Source: Chitinophagales bacterium
Lineage (GTDB): Bacteria; Bacteroidota; Bacteroidia; Chitinophagales; JADJOU01
Direction of reading: 5' to 3'
Assembly: GCA_030832185.1 (NCBI GenBank)
Contig: JAURJQ010000003.1
Coordinates: 148,471 to 212,470, forward strand
DNA: 64,000 nt
The notes under the pieces are model-generated. The model was not told where the DNA came from, ran no database searches, and saw only the letters and a program-made list of their open reading frames with translations. The position numbers were made by a program, and so were the translations under genes. Every line of letters begins with the position of its first letter. Position 1 is the first letter of the stretch. Positions 37,737 to 48,600 of this stretch are shown in pieces.

Positions 37737-39446
37737 CTAAAACAACTTAACGTGAAGTTTACTATTCTTATGACTATATAAGAAATAGACTACAAGTCCT
37801 ATTATCATCCAGATTAGGAAATAAATCCAATTAATTAGATTCATACTAGTGAGTAGGTAAGCGCAACTGAGTAGACCTAAAACAGGAATCAGTGTAAAAT
37901 TTTTCTTTATAGTTAATCCTGTAAAAATCAATAAAATGAGATAAAAAATAATCAATGAAATGTTTCTCACATTAGTATCGGCATAATTAAAAAAATGAAA
38001 TCCAAATAGTGAAAACGACTTATCCAAGGGTACAAACTGAAATAATTCAGAGAAGTATTTAGCGCCATCATTCGTCCATGAGCCCCATAGAGCTATGCCG
38101 ATAACAAATGCAGGAAGAATATATCTCGAACTAATTTTTGGTAGACTAAATTTGGTTTTATCTTTAACCTCTTCTGGCAGCAGCAATACACCACCGCATA
38201 CTAGCACAAAGGCAAATAAAGTAGAGATACTAGTGAAATCAATTACTAAATCATAGTCAACAAATAATATAGGAATACCGACTACTAAACCAGTAACAAT
38301 TGTAGCATAACTAGGGGTTTTATACTTAGGATGAATTTTTGAAAACTTTTTCGGCATCAGCCCATCTCTACTCATTGACATCCATATACGTGGTTGACCC
38401 ATTTGAAATACGAGGAGTACACTAGTCATAGCAACAATAGCACTCACACTGATGACACCGCCTATCCAGTGCATTCCTTTTTGATAAAACACAAAGGCTA
38501 GAGGATCTTTTACATCGAGTAAATTATATGGAACCATCCCTGTCAGAACTAGAGCAAGTAGAATGTATAGAATAGTACAAATCAATAGTGCATAAAACAT
38601 TCCTTTAGGCAAATCTGAACGTGGATTTTTACATTCTTCTGCCGTGGTACTGATCGCATCAAATCCTATGTATGCAAAGAAAACGGATGAAACGCCTGCC
38701 ATGACGCCTTTAAACCCATTAGGCATAAAAGGATTCCAATTGGCTCCGTCTATGTAGAAAAAACCAACACCTATAACCATGATAATTACCAGCACTTTCA
38801 ATAGCACCATAAAGTTGCTGAAATTTTTCGACTCCTTTATACCGACGTAAACAACTATTGTAATTAATATGTTAATGAGAAATGCAGGAAGATTAACTAT
38901 AATCTTTAAACCTAAAATTTCTGGGGCAAGTGCATAAGCTGAGGCATATTTATTTGATAATCCTGCCATAAAGGCTTTTTTAGCTGTGGGGTAATCTACT
39001 CCTAGCCAGTCAGGCAGACTGAACCCAATATTTTGTAGCAGGGTTTGAAAATATTCTGACCAAGATATAGCTACAGCTATATTCCCAATACTATACTCCA
39101 TGACCAGCGCCCAGCCGATGATCCATGCAAAGACCTCCCCAAACGTAGTGTAAGCATAGGTGTAGGCGCTTCCTGCAGCAGGTATACGCGATGCAAACTC
39201 TGCATAACACATAGCTGTAAATCCTGATGCTACTGCCGCCAAAATAAAAAGATAGATAACCCCGGGACCACCAGAAAAGCATGCCTTGCCTACAGTAGAA
39301 AAAATACCTGCTCCTATAACAGCCGCTATACCAAAAGATGTTAAATCAATCACAGATAAATTCCGATGGAGCTTATCACCATCTTCCATTAAATTATGAC
39401 TCTCAATAATTCCTTTGATAGATTTTTTTCTAAATATTTTACGCAT
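37737..39446 (-). CDS. APC-superfamily amino acid permease
   Basis: A 569-residue transporter with about fourteen hydrophobic segments, of the cationic amino acid transporter (CAT)-like group. FGIAAVIGAGIFSTVG is the conserved first-helix motif with the unwound GAGIF; CYAEFASRIPAAGSAYTYAY and FFAYIGFDAISTTAEECKNP follow as expected. It is longer than simple APC permeases because of two extra C-terminal helices. Substrate not determinable from sequence. Confidence 0.9.
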   Translation of the reverse strand: MRKIFRKKSIKGIIESHNLMEDGDKLHRNLSVIDLTSFGIAAVIGAGIFSTVGKACFSGGPGVIYLFILAAVASGFTAMCYAEFASRIPAAGSAYTYAYTTFGEVFAWIIGWALVMEYSIGNIAVAISWSEYFQTLLQNIGFSLPDWLGVDYPTAKKAFMAGLSNKYASAYALAPEILGLKIIVNLPAFLINILITIVVYVGIKESKNFSNFMVLLKVLVIIMVIGVGFFYIDGANWNPFMPNGFKGVMAGVSSVFFAYIGFDAISTTAEECKNPRSDLPKGMFYALLICTILYILLALVLTGMVPYNLLDVKDPLAFVFYQKGMHWIGGVISVSAIVAMTSVLLVFQMGQPRIWMSMSRDGLMPKKFSKIHPKYKTPSYATIVTGLVVGIPILFVDYDLVIDFTSISTLFAFVLVCGGVLLLPEEVKDKTKFSLPKISSRYILPAFVIGIALWGSWTNDGAKYFSELFQFVPLDKSFSLFGFHFFNYADTNVRNISLIIFYLILLIFTGLTIKKNFTLIPVLGLLSCAYLLTSMNLINWIYFLIWMIIGLVVYFLYSHKNSKLHVKLF

Positions 39447-39685
39447 AGAATCTTATACCATTTATATAACAAAAATAAACTAATCAATATCGGGTATAAT
39501 ACCGTGGTTGAAGTAGTTTTGGACACTTTTTTGACCGATTACTAATTCATATACGGTATTTAACTATTAAAACGTAAATATAGTTTATATTCTTTTTAGA
39601 CTTAAAATAATAGAAAAATAGTATTCAATAAGTATTAGCGATTGGTCAAACAAAAAAAGATCAAACCTATTTATTGCAAAGAGCG

Positions 39686-41917
39686 TTATTCCTTAACTAA
39701 CTTCATCCCTTGAGTTCTGCCCAATTTGTCAGTAAACTCTAGATGGTATACACCAAAAGAAATGCTTACTAATGATACTAATTCATTTTCAGGCTGGATA
39801 TATTGTTGATAGATTAGTTTGCCTTCTAGATTAAAAAGTCTAAGTTGGCCGCCTTCTTTGGAGGTAATTGTCAGACTTTCTTTAGTTGGATTGGGATAGA
39901 TCGAAACTATATTTTCGTTATTTACTGAAATATTTCCAAGACTTGGTGGAGCTTTTGTAACTTTAATCATAACCTTTTGCGTGTCTGAGCTGCATTGATT
40001 CAAGCTAGTGAGTAATACCCAAATATCTCCATTTTTTTTATACATTCTGTTACTATTATTTGTCGTCATTTTTAGACTAGTATCGCTAAATGTCCATTGA
40101 TACGATTTACTGCGAAGACTAGTATTGGTAAATGTAAAACTAGGATCATTGTTGGTGATAGTAAAATTAGCAATGGACTTTAAATTAGCAGCATTATTGA
40201 AGGTATTTGTAGCAGCCAGGCTTTCATTATAATAGGTGCCGCTCGGAGTAGATTCTAAAACGACCGCTCGCACTTGATAAGTAAAATTACCAGGAGAGCT
40301 GATACAGGAATCCATGTAAGTGGTAGTATTCACGATGGTTGTGTTCAGTTTGACCCATACGAAGGACTCTCCTACCTTTACATTTTTATAGATATTATAC
40401 CCCAGTACGGCTTCTTCACTCGCTGTCCATGAAAGATTTGCATGCAAACTATCCTGAAGAGTTACTGATAGATTCTTCGGTGGTTTTACATAGTGCAGTT
40501 TCAATGTAGGATCGCCTAGCAGTGCAGTGTGAACTCCATTCATAAAATTCATACCATTGTAGAGCGCTCCAGGATTTCTATTATTTTGAGAAATGAGGGT
40601 CGATTCTCCGATAGTTCCACCTAGAGCCATGTGATGAAAAAACCACCTTGGTCTGCCACTCCATACATTGGTCAAGACTTTACCATGCGCCAATGCTGCT
40701 CGTAATACATTATTTCTATTATCCCAATCACCAAAATAAGAACCGAATAGCATAGTGAATACAGTTTGTGGTTGTCGTGTCGCAAAATTTGCAGTAGTAC
40801 CTACACCTGCACAGCTAGTATAACTTCCAGCGCCGCATCCATAGCTCCAGAGATAGGATGCAGTATCCATAGTGCCTAGGTAGTCTGCATTATTAACTGC
40901 ATCGCAGTTTAAAATGGAATTTCTTCCCACTAAGGTAGAAAAATTACCCCAACCGCTCGCAGAAAAAGCTTCTCCGCTAAAGGCTCCAAAATTATCATCT
41001 ATCAATGCACGACGCTGCGGTTTATAGGTTCCTAATTTATATTCATGCAATTTTTTGAGATAATCTTTTAGTAAGTTCGCCTCTGATTTAGCAAATGCAG
41101 GCATATCAAAAAAATCTACTCTTCCTACGGCTATATCGGCAGTATTATCATTGCCTAAAATAGTTTGATCCCATACGCCATCGTTGATCCTATTCCAGTT
41201 TCTCTTCTGTGCACCTGTAGTATCATTTACTTGATCATCTGTCCAAATACCATCCATATCGGCATAGTAGGGGTCTGCTGGCCAGGCGACTATATGCTCT
41301 GTATGAGCATCAGGTGGCGTAGGTTTGAAGAATCCTGAATATGGCACAGCCACATGCCCTATAATAAACAAAGCCTTAGTATTTTCTGGGTCTTTTTGGT
41401 ATTCGAGAACAACTTTATCTTTTACGGCATCAGATTTTAAAGCTCGGGATACATCAATTCTAGACACATCCCAGCCCTCTGCTTCTGCATTGATTGTCCA
41501 TTGAGTTAATTCTGTTTTGATGCTATCTCTCATCATACTGTCTATCAATAATATGACTCTTTTTTGAGTATTAGTTAATGGAATTCCTATACCTGAGTTG
41601 ATAAAACCATAGGCAAAATAAGCCCCTGCATTTTTATCAATGCGATATTCGTAAGAAACACCAACCGTTACATTCATATCAGTATAAGTAGTATCATTTG
41701 CGCTAAGACTAGCTATGGGAGCCCCCCAGTTAGAAGTAGACTTTAGTTTACGAAAAACTTGATAGTTCGTAACCCCAGATTGGAATCTCCAATTTAGTTT
41801 GATCTGCGGGGGTGAATTTTGAACCTCAGCAGACAAGAGCACCGTATAGTTAGCAGCTCCTTGACAAAACAGAACTGTATTTAATAGAAAACAAATTATT
41901 ACTAAAATTAGTCTCAT
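39686..41917 (-). CDS. Secreted gingipain-like (C25-related) protein with FN3-type domains and T9SS sorting domain
   Basis: A 743-residue exported protein. A signal peptide is followed by a fibronectin-III-like domain (about 25-100), then a large domain that parallels PorU and gingipains: ALFIIGHVAVPYSG, TADIAVGRVDFFDMPAF with a KKLHEYK helix, then LWSYGCGAGSYTSC and TVFTMLFGSYFGDWD. At the positions of the catalytic His (GHG) and Cys the sequence reads GCG and Gly-Ser, so the protease site appears lost. A second FN3-like region (about 480-570), a PKD-like segment, and a type A sorting domain (IYPNPTKESLTI) follow. Confidence 0.72.
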   Translation of the reverse strand: MRLILVIICFLLNTVLFCQGAANYTVLLSAEVQNSPPQIKLNWRFQSGVTNYQVFRKLKSTSNWGAPIASLSANDTTYTDMNVTVGVSYEYRIDKNAGAYFAYGFINSGIGIPLTNTQKRVILLIDSMMRDSIKTELTQWTINAEAEGWDVSRIDVSRALKSDAVKDKVVLEYQKDPENTKALFIIGHVAVPYSGFFKPTPPDAHTEHIVAWPADPYYADMDGIWTDDQVNDTTGAQKRNWNRINDGVWDQTILGNDNTADIAVGRVDFFDMPAFAKSEANLLKDYLKKLHEYKLGTYKPQRRALIDDNFGAFSGEAFSASGWGNFSTLVGRNSILNCDAVNNADYLGTMDTASYLWSYGCGAGSYTSCAGVGTTANFATRQPQTVFTMLFGSYFGDWDNRNNVLRAALAHGKVLTNVWSGRPRWFFHHMALGGTIGESTLISQNNRNPGALYNGMNFMNGVHTALLGDPTLKLHYVKPPKNLSVTLQDSLHANLSWTASEEAVLGYNIYKNVKVGESFVWVKLNTTIVNTTTYMDSCISSPGNFTYQVRAVVLESTPSGTYYNESLAATNTFNNAANLKSIANFTITNNDPSFTFTNTSLRSKSYQWTFSDTSLKMTTNNSNRMYKKNGDIWVLLTSLNQCSSDTQKVMIKVTKAPPSLGNISVNNENIVSIYPNPTKESLTITSKEGGQLRLFNLEGKLIYQQYIQPENELVSLVSISFGVYHLEFTDKLGRTQGMKLVKE

Positions 41918-41986
41918 TGCACCATATTTATGAAGTGCTAATATACTGAATTTTATGTCATTAATACATTTTATAGTTAAATTGTA

Positions 41987-44350
41987 TCAGAAATGAACGT
42001 AAGTCACTCCTTCTCCGCCATGCTCTGGCAGTGCTGAATTGCATTTGGTAATACTTTTGAAAGTTTGCAGATGCTTTATGATTTCAGCTCGCAATTTACC
42101 TTTACCATGTATTATTTTTATCTCATGATAATTATTCAAAAGAGCTCTATTGATAAAATCGTCGAGGTCTGCAATGGCTTCATATACAAACTGACCACGA
42201 ATATCTAATTCTCGAGAGCCATTCTTATCTATAGTAATTATTTTTTTAGTGGTTGTTTTCTTTTTATCTTCATCAGGCGGTAACCATATAAGTTCGGACG
42301 CAGATATGGTCGATTTTAAATGATCAAAAATGACCGTAACTCTATCCTTATTCATTTTTTCTATGACTCCAATTGCATTTGTTTGGATAAACTGAACACG
42401 ATCGCCAATGGCAAATTTTTGATTTGGATTTACCTTATTTATCTGCTTATAAAGTTCTTTAGAAGCTAAGTTCGTCGATTCTTTTTCTTCATTCAGTTTA
42501 GTTTGCTCTATAACTAGTTCTTCGAGTTTCTTTTTATTTTTAAGTTCCTCTTTAAATAGTTTCAGTTCTTTTTCTTTCTCTGCGATCTGCTCCTGCAATA
42601 GTATAGTCTTTTCGTAACGCATTTTTTTTCGCGTGAGATCCATATCTAAGTGCAGACGATTCCAGTCTTTGACTTGTTTTTTAAGATCTTGCTCGGCTCT
42701 CACTAATTCCATTTTCTGCGACTGAAGTTCTTTTTCTTTTTTCTCTAACTTGAATAATTGACGGTCATATAGAACTTTTTCTGATTCACTAAGGGTTTCT
42801 GCACGTTTTATCACTTCATGGTTTAGTCCCATTTTTCTAGCTATGTGGAACGTATATGAACTTCCTGGAAATCCAATAGATAGTTTAAATAAAGGTTCTA
42901 ATTTAACTTCATCAAATAGCATACTCGCGCTCAAGGTATCTTTCCTAGATTCCGAAAACTTCTTAAGGTCTCCGTAATGAGTGGTCGCTATTACGGTCGA
43001 TTTCTGATCCAATAATTTTTCTAGGACAGCCTGGGCCATGGCTGCGCCAAAAGAAGGATCCGTACCATCCCCTAATTCATCAAAGAGTAATAGAGTTTTT
43101 TTATTTGCAGTTTTCATCATGAAATTCCATAGTCTCAATTTAGATGAATAGGTGCTCAGTTCGTCGTTGATTGATTGCAGGTCACCGAGATCACCATGCA
43201 CGGCTTCATATAGAGGTACTACAGACCCGGCTTCACTCGAAATAGGAAGGGCTTTTTGCACCATGAGGGCTATGAGTCCTATGCTTTTGAGAGTTATCGT
43301 TTTACCTCCTGCGTTAGGACCACTGATAACAAGCATTTGGTGGTGGATATCAAATTTTAGATGAAACGGAATGATTGAATTGGCTTCTTTTTTATTTTTC
43401 AGTTTCAATAGCGGGTGAAATGCATTATTTAACTCAAGACTGCTGCCTATTCTAGGTAAACTACCTTCTATTCTTTCCTTAAATTTATTTATGGCTTGAA
43501 GTCCATCCCATTGTGCCATAAATTCTTGATATTGGATAATCAAATTTTTATATTTGGCGATAAATCGAGTGAGAACAATTAAGACCTTCCTAATTTCGCG
43601 TTCTTCTTCACGATCTATTTCACTGGCTTCATTGTTGAGATAAATTGTAGCTGCAGGCTCTATAAATATTACACTGCCCGTTTCCGATTCATCGATAACC
43701 ATGCCTTTTATGGAGCGTTTATATGCAGAATTTATAGCTAAAACTCTTCTACCTTGACGAATAGATTCACCTATTTCGTTGAGTAAACCAGATTGTTTAG
43801 CTTGACTAAGGGTAAAGGAAAATGCCTTGTCAATTTCTTGGTAAATAGTTTTCTTTCGTAGTCTTAACACTCCTAATTCTTTACTGGCAGAGGATTTAAC
43901 TATCCCCTCTTCATCGATTATTTTATCTATCTCACGAAGCAGTGCGGTATCATAGAAAAGAGTATCGGAAAAATCGGCGAGAGTGAGGAGTTCTTTTTGA
44001 TAGATTGTATCTTTAAAAAACTGTTTGATGTCGCGGATATTGGTAACAAGTAATTTGAGTTTTAATATATCTTCTCTAGGGATATAATAGTTTTCGATCT
44101 CAATATTACCCAGATGCGAGGAAAATTTAGATACATGCTGTATAGGAAAATCTGGAAATTGAGTTTTAAGAAAATTAAACTCGGATAAAAAGGTATATCG
44201 TTTCTCAATTTCAGTTTGATTCCATATTTTTTGTATGGTTGTCTGTTCAAAAAATTCACGTCCGTATTCTGATAGAAAACCAGATTTTAATTCTTCGATA
44301 AGTATATCAAATTCAAGCAAGTTTTCTGTTTGCTTTGTATAATCTTTCAT
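41987..44350 (-). CDS. mutS2: MutS2 ATPase/endonuclease
   Basis: A 787-residue MutS2: core and lever domains, an ATPase with Walker A ISGPNAGGKTITL (about 337-349) and Walker B LLFDELGDGTDPS, a long coiled coil (about 510-630), and a C-terminal Smr nuclease domain (from about 713) with LDIRGQFVYEA and HGKGKLR. MutS2 acts on recombination intermediates and, in Bacillus, on collided ribosomes; it lacks the mismatch-reading N-terminal domain. It starts 1 bp after the xerD stop. Confidence 0.96.
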   Translation of the reverse strand: MKDYTKQTENLLEFDILIEELKSGFLSEYGREFFEQTTIQKIWNQTEIEKRYTFLSEFNFLKTQFPDFPIQHVSKFSSHLGNIEIENYYIPREDILKLKLLVTNIRDIKQFFKDTIYQKELLTLADFSDTLFYDTALLREIDKIIDEEGIVKSSASKELGVLRLRKKTIYQEIDKAFSFTLSQAKQSGLLNEIGESIRQGRRVLAINSAYKRSIKGMVIDESETGSVIFIEPAATIYLNNEASEIDREEEREIRKVLIVLTRFIAKYKNLIIQYQEFMAQWDGLQAINKFKERIEGSLPRIGSSLELNNAFHPLLKLKNKKEANSIIPFHLKFDIHHQMLVISGPNAGGKTITLKSIGLIALMVQKALPISSEAGSVVPLYEAVHGDLGDLQSINDELSTYSSKLRLWNFMMKTANKKTLLLFDELGDGTDPSFGAAMAQAVLEKLLDQKSTVIATTHYGDLKKFSESRKDTLSASMLFDEVKLEPLFKLSIGFPGSSYTFHIARKMGLNHEVIKRAETLSESEKVLYDRQLFKLEKKEKELQSQKMELVRAEQDLKKQVKDWNRLHLDMDLTRKKMRYEKTILLQEQIAEKEKELKLFKEELKNKKKLEELVIEQTKLNEEKESTNLASKELYKQINKVNPNQKFAIGDRVQFIQTNAIGVIEKMNKDRVTVIFDHLKSTISASELIWLPPDEDKKKTTTKKIITIDKNGSRELDIRGQFVYEAIADLDDFINRALLNNYHEIKIIHGKGKLRAEIIKHLQTFKSITKCNSALPEHGGEGVTYVHF

Positions 44351-44351
44351 C

Positions 44352-45266
44352 TTAATGGTTTGACTTATATAAAGGGTGATATTGTTCTATAGTTTTACGT
44401 AAAAAATGATTGTCTAAGTGAGTATAAATCTCTGTGGTCGTAATGGATACATGCCCTAGCATTTCTTGAACAGCTCTTAAATCTGCACCGCCTTCTACTA
44501 GATGAGTCGCAAATGAATGACGAAAAGTATGTGGTGAGATTTGCTTTCTTATTCCAACTATGCTCGCTTGCTTTTTTATCATATTGAATACTGATATACG
44601 AGATAGTGGAGTACCCCTCAGATTTAAAAATACAAAGTCTTTATCTTTATCTAACACTGATTTTCCACGCCGATAGTTTACTAGATATAGCTTTAAGTAT
44701 TTAATTGCATCTGAGCCTATAGGTACAATCCGTTCTTTATTTCCCTTTCCTATGACTTTTATAATTTCTATCTCTAATTGAATTTCGGATATTTTCAATT
44801 GTAACAATTCTGTGACTCTTAATCCGCAGCTATACAATACTTCTAATATTGCGCGGTCTCGAGTACCTTGTTCTGTACTGACATCTATAGATTCTAGAAT
44901 TCGCTCTATGTCTTCAAAACTTAAGGTGTCGGGTAGCTTACGAATCGTCTTTGGAGCTTCAATTAGTTCGGCAGCATTATGTTGAGTATAGTTTTGATAA
45001 ATAAGAAATCCAAAGAATGATTTGATGCTAGATATTATGCGAGCCTGCGTAGATTCTTGAATGGAAAAATTTTCAATTAGATAGGCAATAAATTCTTCTA
45101 AATTTTTTCGTACAATTTGAGTTAACACCAACTTTGGATTCTGGAGTTCAGCATAAACTTGTAATTTCTGAATATCATTTAAATATGCATCAATAGTATG
45201 AGGTGAAGCGTTTTTCTCCAGTTTTAGGTAGTTTTTATATTCTACTAAGATAAAATTCCAATCCAT
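44352..45266 (-). CDS. xerD: Tyrosine recombinase XerD/XerC type
   Basis: A 304-residue site-specific recombinase that resolves chromosome dimers. All catalytic residues are visible: Arg150 (SCGLRVTEL), Lys174 (GKGNKER), His246 and Arg249 (PHTFRHSFATHL), His272 (LGHVSI) and Tyr281 (TEIYTH). The N-terminal core-binding domain covers about 1-100. Single-copy context between a small membrane protein and mutS2 suits the housekeeping enzyme; XerC versus XerD cannot be fully settled by eye. Confidence 0.93.
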   Translation of the reverse strand: MDWNFILVEYKNYLKLEKNASPHTIDAYLNDIQKLQVYAELQNPKLVLTQIVRKNLEEFIAYLIENFSIQESTQARIISSIKSFFGFLIYQNYTQHNAAELIEAPKTIRKLPDTLSFEDIERILESIDVSTEQGTRDRAILEVLYSCGLRVTELLQLKISEIQLEIEIIKVIGKGNKERIVPIGSDAIKYLKLYLVNYRRGKSVLDKDKDFVFLNLRGTPLSRISVFNMIKKQASIVGIRKQISPHTFRHSFATHLVEGGADLRAVQEMLGHVSITTTEIYTHLDNHFLRKTIEQYHPLYKSNH

Positions 45267-45269
45267 GAT

Positions 45270-45578
45270 TTATAAACGTTCACAGTTTTCTCTCACACAG
45301 GTTTCATCCATAGCTTTGGAATGCCAATATTCATGGTCGTATGCGACAAAGCAATTCTGATGCATGATCCTATTGAGAAAGGTTTTATTTTTAGATTTAT
45401 CAATTTCATTCTGCAGCTTTTCATACGTTGCTTTTTGGAGAAAATTATCTAGTGGGTTGACAGAAAAAAGCCAATAGATCATAATACAAACTGAAAATAG
45501 AAGTATAAGCGACCTCACATTCTTTATAGAGAATGAATAACTAAGTATTCTATATAAACGGGAGTAGTAATGCTTCAA
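45270..45578 (-). CDS. Small single-pass membrane protein, hypothetical
   Basis: 102 residues with one membrane helix (about 23-39, SLILLFSVCIMIYWLF), then a polar tail containing a short KLQNEIDKSKNK helix and a Cys-rich end (QNCFVAYD, ETCVRENCERL). Start is TTG, five bases after a good AAGGAG ribosome-binding site and downstream of a TAACTTTG -7 box. It is the first gene of a tight run with xerD (3 bp gap) and mutS2. No family recognised. Confidence 0.7.
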   Translation of the reverse strand: MKHYYSRLYRILSYSFSIKNVRSLILLFSVCIMIYWLFSVNPLDNFLQKATYEKLQNEIDKSKNKTFLNRIMHQNCFVAYDHEYWHSKAMDETCVRENCERL

Positions 45579-45594
45579 TTCTCCTTTTTGGAAA

Positions 45595-45602
45595 CAAAGT
45601 TA
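45595..45602 (-). promoter_or_regulatory. -7 box (TAACTTTG) of the small ORF-xerD-mutS2 operon
   Basis: TAACTTTG on the minus strand, 16 bp before the TTG start, with an AAGGAG ribosome-binding site in between. Confidence 0.45.
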
Positions 45603-45636
45603 ACCCTAAACTTCAATTCTATGGACGAATTATCAT

Positions 45637-48600
45637 TTATCGAATCAGTGTAAAGTTTCCTCTATGTATCTTGATTCCCCAGGGGGTTATCAATTCAGCA
45701 TAATATAAATATACAGAAGGAGGTGCCGGCTTACCTTTATAAAAGCCATTCCAACCTTTTTGTTGATTGGTCTCAAATACTTTTTCGCCCCAGCGGTCAT
45801 AGATAGCGAATACTTTTATCTCCGTGCATTCATCCATATTGGGCATGTATTCATCATTTAATCCATCTTGATTGGGGGTAAATGCATTTGGAAAACCATA
45901 ATAGCATGTATCGGGCAGTTCTCCATTAACTATATAGCTAACGGTATCCCAACAATTGTTATCATCAGTAACTCTAACGGTGAATAATCGTGGCTGAATT
46001 TGGTTTAATTTATAATCAATTTCAGAATTGGTACTTCCCATCTGCAACCATAGATAGGTCTGACCTCCAGAAGCAGTCAATTTGACAGTTTGCTTATACA
46101 GCACAGGGTTCGGGATTGATGGCGTAATCTCTGCCTTTGGCTTAGGATAAACTATCACATTTATATATTCTATAATACTATCACATCCAGAATAAGCCCC
46201 ACGTATGCGGATAGAATCCACTTTCGTCTTCGAGGTGAGATAAGTCTTGCCATTGTAGCGGAATGGAGAACAGCCTTGTACTGTTTTTTCTATGTATATT
46301 TTTTTAAATATTTCTCTAGGTGTTATATTAATGATGGAATCACAATTCAGTAAAGACTTCGATCGAATCGTATCTCGTTCTATATAGGAAGTATCATGTC
46401 GTTTACCTTTGCCATCTATATAAAAATCACAATGTATTTTAGGAGTGTAATTAAGGAATTGCTTTTGTAGGACATTTAGCCTTAATAAATTAATAAAACT
46501 ATCACAAATACCATCCGCTTTCTTTATTGTGTAAAAATAATTTCCAGAAGTCTTTTGCTGGATTCCATTGAATAAAACACTATCTCCATCACAAATACGT
46601 AGTTTCTGAACGGTAGAATCTATCTTTCTATTTGTATAAACCACTACTGTATCAGATGCCTTACACCCACTGCTTCGGTCGGTAATTTCAAGAATATAAT
46701 TGACACTATCATTGACAATACTGCACTTAGGATTCGCAATATTAGGGTTATCGAGGTACTTGGTCGGAGTCCATTTATAAGTCCAGTCTGAGATAGGTAA
46801 TTCACCTAAATCCGTCACAAATGCTCCTAAGCAATTCGTTGTATCCAGGCCAGCATATGGTATGATATGCACCACATTTACGGTCTTGATCATAGTGTCG
46901 AAGCAAGTTCCATTGGTTACGATCAATTTGAGTGTATAAGAACCACCGCTAGGGAAAGTTAAGATAGGTGGATTCGCTCCAATAAATGTATTAGGAATCG
47001 CGGTGCTAAAATTCCAGTTGTAAGAAGTGATAGGCCCTTTGCTCGTATTCGTAACGGCTATAGTCTCTCCAAAACAAAGCTGGTCTTTGGGAATCGTGAA
47101 TCGCGCTCTAGCTGGACAACAAACTTTGGTATTCACCACAAAAGTGTCTCTGTGTAGGCAACCAGAAGTATCACTGAACTCAAGATAGTAAGTCGTAGGA
47201 GTCGTAGGGAAGAAGAATGGATTCTTCGAGCTCGTCGAGGATATAGCGGTATTAGGAGACCATAAAATATTGGTAGCATGGATAGGAATCGTCATCTGTA
47301 CAGAATCTCCGATACAAATCAATTGATCATCCATTTTTGGATAAATAGCCGCTGCCTTCACTTCAATATCTATAGTATCTATCAATTGACAATTCTTCGC
47401 ACTCGCATAAGAAACTAGATATCGTTGGTTATTCGATACAAAAATTTTTTGACTACGAATGGTATCATTGGATAATCCAGAGGTTGGGCTCCACTGATAC
47501 TTACTTCCTGCACTTGCTGAAATCTGAATAGAATCATTGCGACATTGCGCAAAGGTGCATTTTTTGGCGGTGTCGCAGGGAGGAGGAGTATGCGTTGCAC
47601 AGCAATCTCCTAAAGCTTTAACTTCATTTTGAGTCAATACTCTATGATAAATTCTTAACTCATCCATACTTCCATTATAATATCTAATAGGACCTGAATT
47701 AGACTGTATAAATCCTATATTTAAATCAGCTAGGAACTTATGTATATTATCCATCGCAGTAAATTTCTTTTCGAAGACTAAAATGCAATTCAAATAGTAT
47801 TGTAAAGTATCCGACTTTTTAACTACTACTAGATGATTCCATTTGGTGTGGTCGTAGTTAACGGGATCATTAATCGTATTTGCCCAATTAGTTGAAGAAT
47901 TTCTCCAATCAAAAAATATGGCACTGTTAGTATTTGAATGCTGAATTGCCCAGTTTTTCAAAGTGCCAGTTGTGTGCGATTGATCTAATAGTCCTGCATA
48001 GGCTTGTTGTGAACTTGCCCCAGATTTTAACCAAACCGAAATAGAAATATTATTAGTACTAGGTATAGGGAAATTTGGAATAATCATTCTAGAGGAACTA
48101 CCATTAAAATTATATGCAGAATTTGAATTTCCTTTCCTATCGCTAACTAAGGTTGCTCCAAAATTAGTAGCATGATTTCCATTTCCGGATTTATCTTGAG
48201 TATTTCCGTTGAAGTCGAGGTGGAGGACTTTACCTATGTTTAGATTGGTGGTGTCGCAGTCAGAAGGAGCCTTTACCGCAATACATGAGCATGTAAAGGG
48301 TTTATTGTATAGATTTAAAATTTCAGTATTTGAAAGAACTCTATTATATATCTTCAGTTCATCTATATCCCCTTTAAAATAATTTTTATTCATTGTATTG
48401 GCTGAATAGCCTATCATAATAGAATCTAAAGCGTCATAAACATTATTAAATCCCTTGTAAGTCTTATTATCTAGCTGACCATTAATATAAAGTCTTAAAG
48501 AGTCAAAATCAAAAGTTAAAACAAGATGTGTCCATTGATTCAAGTTTGTATTTTGAACACTTTGGAACCATTTTTCATTCGTTGTAGGTTGATGAGTACA

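Noticed and set aside
39447..39685. Possible regulatory repeats (ATACCGT/ACGGTAT) upstream of the APC transporter
   Set aside because: Short (8 bp) arms far apart, with other matches equally good; no clear structure or promoter.
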